64,000 nucleotides of DNA from Lepidodermella squamata (Eukaryota; Gastrotricha): the NCBI GenBank assembly GCA_047495785.1, contig JBLDXI010000042.1, positions 1,488,001 to 1,552,000 of the forward strand, given 5' to 3'. Every line of letters begins with the position of its first letter. Position 1 is the stretch's first letter. The translations under genes were made by a program, and so were the position numbers. Shown here piece by piece: positions 55,742 to 64,000 of the stretch. The notes beneath the pieces are model-generated. The model had not been told where the DNA came from. It searched no databases and worked only from the letters and a program-made list of their open reading frames with translations.

Positions 55742-58477
55742 TCATTGAACAATCGGGTGCATGTAGAAAGGACAAACGTTAGTCGATGAATTTTTGCAGG
55801 ACGTGTAGCAGCCCACGAATTTGTTGGCGGGGTCAATGCATCGCAGGTATGTCGCTATTTTTAAATGTTAACAATCTTTCACGTTACTCGAACCTTTATG
55901 ACTCACGCCCTGAGCACTTTCGGAACGAATCAAAGCTGCCAGAGATGGGTGTCTGAGAAGATACAGCGTAGTAACAGCATAGTAACAAATTATGTTTACC
56001 GTGTTGTTTGGGCAGTTTGCAGATTCAGCGACGCAAATTACAAGTGAATTTGTTGAATTTACGCATTGCTTATGCTTCCCCTGTAGCGAACATTTTTTTA
56101 GCTTGATATTTCTTTGGACTAGCTAGCTTGAGTTACCTGTGTGATATTGATGCACAGCTGAAGATTACTGCTGAGCAAGGTCGAGTTAGAACCAACTATT
56201 CCAAGCTGTTTAATAATTATAGAGAATAAAATTGAAAATTCATAGCCAGTAATTTTTCTCAGGACTCTTTTCCAAATGAATTAACTAAACTCATAATAAT
56301 GATAACTCACGTCAAATTTTCCATCGCCAGCTGGGCAATTCTCTGCGCAGCTACCTCCATTTCCGGCATCGTAGCAGAGTCTGACAGACTAAATATTCAA
56401 TTTTCAAATACATAGGTATTTATTTATGTTATGTTAAGTGAAACCTACCTCGATTTCGCAGGCAGATTTTGTTGGGTAGACAGTCGGGCTTAAAGTCTAT
56501 AGCGCGACAAATTTGAACATTCGACGACTTGAGATCGAAAAATTGAAGCTCACATCACCGCCATTGCAATTCAACGGAGCTTTGACGCAACCAGAAAACG
56601 ATGGCTTGGTCCAATCGAAGCACCGACGGTGAGGGTACATATCAGGCGAGGCTGGAGAGACTCAAAATTACTGGAGTCTCAATCATTAAACTATAAGTAA
56701 ACCTGTTTTGCAATCAGCCAGAGAGTTGGAAGTAAAACCAGCTACGCTGCCATTTGGGCAAGAAGCGCCATCTGAGGCCGGTTTGCATTTAACGAAAGCA
56801 AATGTTGTCGAGTCGACGCAAAGCGTGTGAGGTTGCTTTAAAAAATGAATGAATTGATGAAATCAATGTAACCCGTTCAATGTACAAACCTGAGAGATAA
56901 GACATTCAGCGTAGTTGCTGGCAAAATCCGACGCCGAGTTGAAATTCGATACCTGTGAAGATTTGCAAATATTTCAGGCGAAAAGGACCAGTTTGCATTG
57001 ATTTGTTTTTCAATTTTCGATTTTTGTGCATTGTCTAGTACCGTTATAATACACACATAACGAGCTGGTAAAGAGAAAATTTAGATTTGAAAATAACCAA
57101 ACGCGTTATGGCACTTAATTTAGAGCTGGAGCCTCAATTTTAGTGTTACGATCTCTGCAATCAATTATACTTAGATTAACTCACAGAAGTGAAGCTTGGC
57201 GACGGACAATTATTCCGGCAAACAGGTCCAGTCGATGAAGAGCAAAGCGCTGCAGGCTGTAAGGACAAAACTTCAAATTGTTTCCACTTAAGCTAGCAAA
57301 AGAACGCACCCCTTTAATGCAATGCGCTTTGTCGATGTAGGAACTAGTGCTAAACGCCTAGAATAAGGACAGACTTAGAACAGAGCGAATTAATGACGTT
57401 ATAGTTTCACGTTGGTCAGGTAGGTTGAATCGCAAGCCGTTGATTGGCAGCCATTGAATGATTGATTGCTCGTGGTAAAACAGCGGTATTGAGTCTTGAA
57501 GTCATCAGCATTTCGAACAACTAAAAAATACGGAAATCGATCAGTACATTGTCGAGTAGCTGACATGATTAACTCACTTGCCAGCTGTGAGTAGCATTGC
57601 TCAATGGTTGTCACGGTTCGAATATAAGTCTATTATAAAATAAGCATGAATAAAATTAAATAAACTGAAATCGATTAAAAAATTGAAAAATTAAAAAATT
57701 TAGATAAAAAAATTTAGAAATTACAAAAATTATAGGTAATTAATTAACAATTTGGAAACATATCAAGGTGGATAAGTTGAATTCAGAATTCAGAGACACT
57801 GGAAAAAAATCAGCAGCGAAAAATGACAAAAATTACTCACAAAATTGGTCGGGCAGGAAGCATTAAACGCAACACACACACGTTGGCCGCTGTTATCGCA
57901 CAGGTTGGCAGGGCGGGTCTGTGTGGGCCAAGAAATCTCAAGTGGAATTAGTAGAATTAGTTAAACGGACCATGAATTTCTTGATATCGGCGCGGCATTC
58001 GTCGTATTTCGAAGAGAAGAGCTCGCCAATGTAATCGTAGGCCTGGGCGGAATTATTGAGCACAGTCAAGTAATTAATTTCTCACTAGAAACTCACTAGG
58101 ACTTCATCGGAGGAACAGCCAGCATTTCTAGGAATGCATCGCATGCTGAGCTGCTTGTAGTTGTAACAGCTTCGAACCGACTGGAAAAAATAGGAGCACA
58201 TCACGATAAACAGACGGAAAATGTCATGAAATTACCCCGGATGCGCATGCCGAATAACTAGGCAGAGCATAACCTATCTGAGAAATCAATCAACTGCAAT
58301 AAAAATCGAAGAGATGATGACTCATTTTATTACCCAAACTTCATCGAGGTATGAGCAATCGGTTTTACAGCCAGCGAATGAGTCATTGAGACGAGAGAAA
58401 CACCGTTTGAATGTTCCTTGAGTTTCGCAAAGACTGATTATAGACAAGGCCAGCCAAAGACCAAGCAATTTCTTCAT
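55742..58477 (-). CDS. Secreted chain of four-cysteine modules (gene B)
   Basis: Eighteen exons: 58334-58477, 58236-58277, 58097-58180, 57971-58042, 57841-57918, 57578-57629, 57411-57520, 57310-57357, 57185-57256, 56890-56952, 56703-56835, 56554-56651, 56449-56496, 56311-56388, 56137-56205, 56000-56080, 55907-55952 and 55742-55854. ATG and signal peptide (LLGLWLALSIISLCET). About nine modules follow, each made of a C-x(7-10)-C-x(3-6)-C exon such as CYNYKQLSMRCIPRNAGC or CSSSTGPVCRNNC and a one-cysteine exon such as FASNYAECLISQ. Exons 1-9 correspond one to one to gene A. The frame ends at a TGA after FYMHPIVQ, unless the last exon splices into gene D. I do not recognise the module; the cysteine pattern suggests small disulphide-bonded extracellular domains. 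Confidence 0.72.
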
Positions 58478-58479
58478 GG

Positions 58480-59540
58480 CTAGCGTTTAATATGAATTGA
58501 AAAATAATGAAAAACTAAAATGTTAATGAATGGCGGTGGGAAAAATTATTGACCGTGAATCCGTACGCGTGGCGCCTTGTTGACCAGCCTGGTTCCACCG
58601 ATTTCATTCAAACTTGGATGACGCGTGCCATTATTATTTTTCACCCCCTATTATTTTTCACTCTTTCAAAGCGACTTCCAGTGGCAATTTACGATATGGA
58701 ATTTTTTTATAAATATATTAGGCCAGCATAAAAAAGCAAATTTTTTGTTGACTCATTCACTTTTCCTCATCTGGTAAATAAAAACCGGGTCATCTACTGG
58801 CTTATCAAATGTTTCGACACAAAAGCGGCATTTTTGGCTTTGTCGTTTTACCTCGACAATATGTCGTGACTGCGGGATTGGAGAAATGAAAACGTGTCTC
58901 CACCGGGAAGCGGGAAGGATTATGAGTAGCTGCTATTTGGCCAGCCTTTTTTGTTCCGAAATGTCGACCGTTTGCAGAAATTTAGCACTTTGATTCCAGT
59001 AATATCAGGAAAATGCGAGAAAAAAGTTTCCTGACCTGAATACGAACCCTCGTCTCTCACATTACGGAGGATTGGAAATGCCATGATAAGGGTTGCATTT
59101 TTTGAGTTCCTGAAATTCAGAAGCGTGTAAATTAAATCATAAAAAAATGTAAACGGGGGATAATCCTGGCAGGCAATCGAAACGTGACAGGCGGGGTTCA
59201 GATTGTTCCTACAGCCATTGACTTCGTAGATGAGAGAAAAGCTCGATCAGGTGAGGGGTAAGGGGTTTGGGGCCAATATGTATATTCAATAAAAATTCGA
59301 CAAAAGCGCGGGCAAATTGGTGCCTTTTATTAATTTGCAATTTGTGGAGAGAAATCATCCGTAATTTCAGATTGAAAAGGATCAATAATATGCTCAAAAC
59401 AGCTAAAAAAACCATTGAAAATTCTTCTAACTTTCATTTATTGAGTACTAGAACAGAGACTAACATTAATTGAGGTCATCACACGCAGAATTTGAGGCCT
59501 GTACTGATTGAATTGTCTTTCAATCGAATGTAACCAGCAT
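58480..59540. other. Intergenic, no gene seen
   Basis: Upstream of gene B and downstream of the ankyrin gene; short unsupported frames only. Confidence 0.4.
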
Positions 59541-59541
59541 T

Positions 59542-60426
59542 CTAGCATGATCGTGTTTTACACACAGCACCACGTGATTTCAGCAGCTCAACAACTTGGC
59601 CACGCTTCATTTTAACCGCACGGTCCAACGCTGTATTTCCGTTGTTTGCTATTGCGTTGATATCCGCACCGCGATCTATAAGCAGTCTCACTATGTCGAT
59701 GTAGCCGTGATTGGCCGCAGTTATCAACGGCGTGGTACCCTTACTCGTTCTCACATCCGTTCTCGCTCCCCGGTTGAGCAGAAGCCTCACAACGGCCGCA
59801 TGATTGTTGTTAGCAGCTGACTGCAACGCTGTGTGTTGGCCGGGTTCAGTCTTCCTGTTGATATCTGCTCCGTGAGCAAGTAACAATTCGACAATTTTTA
59901 GGTGGTTAGCTCCAGCCGCAGATATCAGCGGCGTTTCGCCGTTGTCCAACCCTCCGTTAGCCTCTGCTCCATTCTCGAGTAACAGCTCGACCATAGAAGT
60001 CAGATTACCAGCAGCCGCGTAGTACAAAGCCGTTTGGCCCTGATTATTCTTGATGTTGATATCCGCCCCGTAATCCAGCAGAAGCTTCACGAGATCACGA
60101 TGTTCGTTACCCACCGCATGATGAAGGGCTGTATTTCCATATTCGCTCTCTTTGCTATTCGCGTCAGCTTGGCGGTCGAGCAAGAGCCGGGCTATTTCAA
60201 CGCGTTCGACCAGCTTGGATTCGCAGTTGGTGACGCGATGTAGCAGAGTGAAGTTGCGAATGGTATACGTGCATGTTTCGTCTTTGATAGGTTCGCGCAA
60301 ATCTGGGTCGAAATTGCGGCTGGTTGCTGCGTCGATTTCGCCGATTAGTTGCAGTACCTTGGCCAACTCAGCATCGAAACAGGCCTGGCCGAGTTGCTTG
60401 TACAGCTCAAGCAAAGCAGCTAGAGT
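59542..60426 (-). CDS. Ankyrin-repeat protein (5' end not found)
   Basis: An open frame on the minus strand from a splice acceptor (TTCTAG at 60427-60432) to a TAG/TGA-bounded end at 59542. It has about seven ankyrin repeats recognised by GNTALHHAV, GQTALYYAA, GETPLISAA, HTALQSAA, GTTPLITAA and GNTALDRAV, each followed by a VVxLLLxxGA helix. The region before the repeats is a helical segment (TLAALLELYKQLGQACFDA). It ends CKTRSC. There is no ATG at the frame start, so a first exon lies upstream and was not identified. Function cannot be specified beyond protein-protein interaction. Confidence 0.75.
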   Translation of the reverse strand, partial: TLAALLELYKQLGQACFDAELAKVLQLIGEIDAATSRNFDPDLREPIKDETCTYTIRNFTLLHRVTNCESKLVERVEIARLLLDRQADANSKESEYGNTALHHAVGNEHRDLVKLLLDYGADINIKNNQGQTALYYAAAGNLTSMVELLLENGAEANGGLDNGETPLISAAGANHLKIVELLLAHGADINRKTEPGQHTALQSAANNNHAAVVRLLLNRGARTDVRTSKGTTPLITAANHGYIDIVRLLIDRGADINAIANNGNTALDRAVKMKRGQVVELLKSRGAVCKTRSC

Positions 60427-60769
60427 CTAGAAAAAGTGAAGTCGATTAAACAAAGAATGAAGATCAAATCATTCGAAGATTGATCTCGCCTATAGTTCTG
60501 TGATTTGGATGAATAATCAAGAAATTAAACTATTTTTTTTAATTAAGCCCACTGGGGTAATTATTAATTCTTTATCAAGGATTTTACCGAATAAATTAAA
60601 AATTTACCGGGGAAAACCCTGAAAATCCCGATTGTAACTGGCTTGATAATTTTTGGTTTTTACAAGGCCGGATCAAATTTCTTCGGATTTTTCGTAATCC
60701 CATTCACAAGAGACATAATTGCTTTCCAGCGAAAAAAACGAAATCTAGAAATATCAGTGAAGAAAGTAC

Positions 60770-60885
60770 CGGGGAGAATGGCGGGTATCGTACCCCCCAG
60801 GCCCCAGGTCACAAGCCTAAGGTGAAAACCATATAAAAAAACTACAAGGGGGATCATTTGGGAATCCTACTTCTCTTACTATTAG
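60770..60885 (+). repeat. Dispersed repeat family A, copy 5 (diverged)
   Basis: GCGGGTATCGTACCCCCCAG, AAGCCTAAGGTGAAAACC and CAAGGGGGATCATTT resemble the order of blocks in the 46.2 kb copy. Confidence 0.4.
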
Positions 60886-60914
60886 CTGAGAGGAGGCAAA
60901 AAGGCCTTTGCTTT

Positions 60915-62100
60915 TTAGTTAGTTAGTTAGTTAGTTAGTTTTATTTTTGCTCCCAACATGTTACAATTTTTTAGGTATCTATCATATAGATACTAAGTAG
61001 TTATATATATCACATATATATTGATAAATCTGGAGCCAGGGACACTTATGCGCCCTGTCCATCCGCATCACAGCATTGAGATAGAATTTTTAACATTATT
61101 TTTAAAGATAAGTCTATCTTTGATATCAATAATATTTACAGGCAATTTGTTCCACTTATTAACTACTATATAGCTGAAAAAATTATACAATACATCGAGA
61201 TGAGATTTACGCATTAAGAGATAATACTTGTGACTACGCGTGTCATAATTAGATTTTTTAATATCGAAAAAGCAAGTGGTATGCAAGTTAACATTTCCTT
61301 TTAGAATATCATTTGTAACGCACAGGTCCCTTACTTGGTGGCGTTGAATAATACTTAAGCGATTAAGAGAACGAAGCCTTAATTCATAGTCGTGTGTTTT
61401 CATGACTCGCCACGTGAAATTTTTTTGAACACTTTCTAACAACTTCTGGTCACCGATAAACCTAGGAGACCATACTGTGCTACAATAAAGAACTATAGGT
61501 AGTACATAGATATCGAAAGCTTTCATTAATATATCAACTTTCTTAGTCTGGAAGGAGTGAAATATCATGCCACATATTTTTCTAGCTTTTGCCACAGTCT
61601 TAGCACAGTGATTAGAGAAGTTCAGATTACTATCGACAATTACACCAAGGTCACGAATTTCGTCAACACATTCAAGATAGTTATTCCCGATTTTTATATT
61701 TACAGATTCAGAGGTATTAATTTTTAATATAACGCATTTTTCAGAATTTAGAATCAGTTGTCGTTCTTTAAGATAATTTACAATGCTATCAACATCTTTT
61801 TGAATGTAGCTGTAGTCAAAAATATTTTTTTCTTTGTCAACCGGAGTAAGAGAAGTGTGCGGAAATAATTTGATGTCGTCGGCAAACATACGAATAATAC
61901 TAAATTTTATATATTTAGGAAGATCATTTATATAAAGTAGGAATAGCAAAGGGCCCAGCACACTGCCTTGAGGGACTCCGCTGCTAACATCGTACCAATC
62001 AGAGAACGAGTTGTGTATTTTTACTCTAAATTTGCGACCAGTTAGAAATGAAGAAATCCAGCTAAGCAGACATCGATGATTTTGCGCTATAAGGAGCCAA
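60915..62100 (-). mobile_element. 5'-truncated LINE (CR1/Jockey-type) with AACT-repeat tail
   Basis: The minus-strand frame ends at 61068 and runs open from about 62090. It holds motif B (SSGVPQGSVLGPLLFLLYIN) and motif C (IRMFADDIKLF), then the thumb and a C-terminal region ending KLPVNIIDIKDRLIFKNN. The element starts only shortly before motif B. The 3' end is a tract of AACT units (60917-60942). Coding is uninterrupted, so insertion was fairly recent, but the truncated copy cannot move itself. Confidence 0.82.
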
Positions 62101-62425
62101 TGAAAAAATTCCTATCCAGAGTACTACGCACTATAAATAGTACTACGCACACATGTAGTAAGATATAGCCCATTGTATTCTGTGTGGAAAAAATATATGT
62201 ACTGGACGAATAATGACCAACAAATATCTTCGATACTGCGGTCATTCTGAGGTGTCTGCGCTGGGAATTCCGAGATAATCATGGAGGAAACGTTTCAGAA
62301 ACTCCTGGACTGAATCGTTCTTAGACAGCTCGAGTAAAACACAGTTCATACTCTCAACAATAAGCTTGTTTTAATAATTTTGAAACGCTTTCAAGTAGTC
62401 ATATCCATCCAAGTTTCGAGGGCGT
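62101..62425. other. Intergenic, no gene seen
   Basis: Contains CTACGCAC repeated near 62118-62145; otherwise nothing recognised. Confidence 0.4.
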
Positions 62426-62429
62426 AATG

Positions 62430-64000
62430 TCACGGCGGAGGTTTAGCGTCAATGCTGCAAGCAGTAGGTTTGTCTGCGTCTTCTTCGTAAGCCATTATGA
62501 CTGAGCGATAAGCTTCTGGAATGGTGCCTTTGTTGACCATTTCGATGAGATCCTTCTTAAGACTGGAATCGATCGGCAATCGCTTTTCGTATTTTTGAAC
62601 AAGTTGGAAAGGAAACAAAATGACGTCTTTGTTGTAGCGCTTGGCGACGAAAGTATGAAAAGCCAAGTCGAAAGTTTTCTTGGTTTGGAGATAATTAGGG
62701 TAGTCTTTCTCGTATCTGATCCAACATGGCTCCGACCATTTAACATCATTTTTCTGTTCGTCTTGCAAATACTGAGCGAACTTTGGTGACTTGTCAAAGC
62801 TGAAGAAGCTTGCAAATTGCATTTCAGTTATGCTGTATGGTTTCACTTTCAAGCGGTTTGGTGTTTCCTCGCCGTACACTTCGAGTCTCAGATCAGCATC
62901 AATCGGAGCCTTCCGCGACGCGGCCACGATTTCTCTCCATTCATTTGAATAGCTGATGTTGACTCGTTTCTTAGCTTCCCTTTCAATAGTGGCATGCACG
63001 GAATCACATTCCATTTGCGAGTGGCCCGGCTCGAAAAACTTGTGATCGATGACTTTGAGATTACCTTTGGAATTGGACAAGGCTGCGAATAAAGCGTTGA
63101 CAATGTACTGAGATTTGTTTTGGCTTCCAGTGCTGTCGCTCCATAGAATCAACTGCTCAACTTCGTCAGGAATCATTTCAGTGATGAATTTATAGAGACA
63201 TGAACCGACTTCATCCGTCCCACGACCCCCTTCTGTTTGATCCCACATGAAACAGTAGACATCTTTTGATGAAGTATCGTAGAAAGTCAGGTTTGAGGTG
63301 TGGAACTTTTTTTTGTACATTATCGAGCAGCAAGGGCTTTCGAGGATTGACTGCATATCAAACTGGATGCACAAGATCAATCCTTTCGACTGTTTTGCTA
63401 GAATTTTGTCAGCATTCTTGGCATCTCTTGCAGCGTCTCTGTTGGATTCGTGGTTCCGTTTCTCCACGATCACTTCATGGGTGAACAGTTCATCCGGCAA
63501 AGTCGCAAATCGTGTGCATTTCTTGCAGGTGTCCTTCTTGGGATGACTGAAAGCGAGATTGGGAAAAGATCTCTTGAATATGGATCGGTAAGTAGCGTAT
63601 TTGACGGGTTTCTCATCAGTACGCAGAGCCCAGTTTTGGTGTGCTATGCAGTACATTCGATGCATTTCCTTCAGATTGAGCGCGGACCCGAGATATTGCT
63701 TGCTAGTTTGACTTCTCGCATAATGACTGTCTAATCGCTCGAAAGAAGTGATGTGCTGATAAACAAATTTGTAAGAATTATCGCTGGTGGTATTCGGCGG
63801 CTTATGGCGACCGCGTTGATCTGGTATGATGTAGAAGCCGTCTTCGACTTTTTTCTCAACAGTTGTGTTTATAAAAGCGCGAGTTTCATCGAGCGCCTTC
63901 AGAAAGAAAGACCTGCATACTTCGATTGAGTCCCTAGATTGTGAAGGCGAAGGGGTTGCCAAGTAGTTGCCTGGTAAGTAATAATCAAATCTTCGAGGAC
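62430..64000 (-). CDS. Transposase-derived DUF7869-like protein (5' partial)
   Basis: Open on the minus strand from the window edge to the stop at 62430, over 520 residues without a break; the frame continues upstream (YYLPGN before ATPSPSQ). Recognisable family blocks: VCRSFFLKALDET, MHRMYCIAHQNW, the zinc-ligand-like PKKDTCKKCTRFA, ILCIQFDMQSIL, and LILWSDSTGSQNKSQYIVNA. These are like the DDE-type, transposase-related DUF7869 proteins common in arthropods and cnidarians. Acidic residues in QFDMQ, WSDSTG and the later conserved FFEPGHSQMECDSVHA block are candidate catalytic residues. No inverted repeat could be seen as the left flank lies outside. It may be an active element or a domesticated gene. 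Confidence 0.7.
   Translation of the reverse strand, partial: PRRFDYYLPGNYLATPSPSQSRDSIEVCRSFFLKALDETRAFINTTVEKKVEDGFYIIPDQRGRHKPPNTTSDNSYKFVYQHITSFERLDSHYARSQTSKQYLGSALNLKEMHRMYCIAHQNWALRTDEKPVKYATYRSIFKRSFPNLAFSHPKKDTCKKCTRFATLPDELFTHEVIVEKRNHESNRDAARDAKNADKILAKQSKGLILCIQFDMQSILESPCCSIMYKKKFHTSNLTFYDTSSKDVYCFMWDQTEGGRGTDEVGSCLYKFITEMIPDEVEQLILWSDSTGSQNKSQYIVNALFAALSNSKGNLKVIDHKFFEPGHSQMECDSVHATIEREAKKRVNISYSNEWREIVAASRKAPIDADLRLEVYGEETPNRLKVKPYSITEMQFASFFSFDKSPKFAQYLQDEQKNDVKWSEPCWIRYEKDYPNYLQTKKTFDLAFHTFVAKRYNKDVILFPFQLVQKYEKRLPIDSSLKKDLIEMVNKGTIPEAYRSVIMAYEEDADKPTACSIDAKPPP

Noticed and set aside
1-64000. CRISPR arrays, bacterial operons, ribosomal RNA genes
   Set aside because: No spaced direct repeats or rRNA-like sequence; the gene structure is eukaryotic. 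Transfer RNA genes were looked for only by eye and could have been missed.

Overview
The window is animal nuclear DNA. Its genes are split by short GT-AG introns with T-rich acceptors, and it carries multi-domain secreted proteins (PAN, von Willebrand A, IgGFc-binding, SUEL lectin, discoidin, sushi, C-type lectin, LamG, SEA), trypsins, a class C GPCR and a Cys-loop channel. A nematode or other small-genome ecdysozoan fits best: compact genes, a gut-type GATA cluster before a digestive carboxypeptidase, Tc1/mariner and RTE/CR1 elements, and acceptor-like AG sites just before some start codons. The species cannot be named from this sequence.

Layout. 0.1-6.2 kb: 3' part of a large modular adhesion protein (+). 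7.0-9.2 kb: a C-type lectin gene (-) preceded by a chain of four-cysteine modules. 11.7-14.3 kb: a class C-like receptor (+). 14.9-16.3 kb: a serine protease homologue without its catalytic triad (-). 17.6-18.8 kb: an intronless, frameshifted Cys-loop channel (+) followed by a long perfect hairpin. 19.9-21.6 kb: an intact trypsin (-). 23.1-24.4 kb: a decayed inverted-repeat transposon. 25.0-30.6 kb: three tandem zinc-finger genes, the middle one truncated. 31.1-32.5 kb: an intact serine carboxypeptidase (+). 32.7-35.1 kb: a complete Tc1/mariner element with TA target duplication and two genes. 35.7-43.6 kb: a gene of four-cysteine modules plus two LamG-like domains (-), with a young RTE retrotransposon sitting in an older RTE fragment inside one intron. 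44-45.7 kb: a transposase remnant and a truncated carboxypeptidase copy. 46.6-49.6 kb: a LamG/SEA membrane-anchored protein (+). 50.3-58.5 kb: a dead LamG copy, an intact LamG copy and another long chain of four-cysteine modules (-). 59.5-60.4 kb: an ankyrin protein (-). 60.9-62.1 kb: a truncated LINE. 62.4-64.0 kb: a DUF7869-like transposase running off the window end (-).

The most notable systems are (1) a family of secreted proteins built from a repeating two-exon, four-cysteine module that I do not recognise, joined to different C-terminal lectin-like domains and expanding here by local duplication, and (2) a mariner-type transposon carrying a second spliced gene for a basic/acidic protein, arranged like a small operon. 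Most exon models come from reading splice sites and paralogue alignment by eye; boundaries may be off by a few bases.
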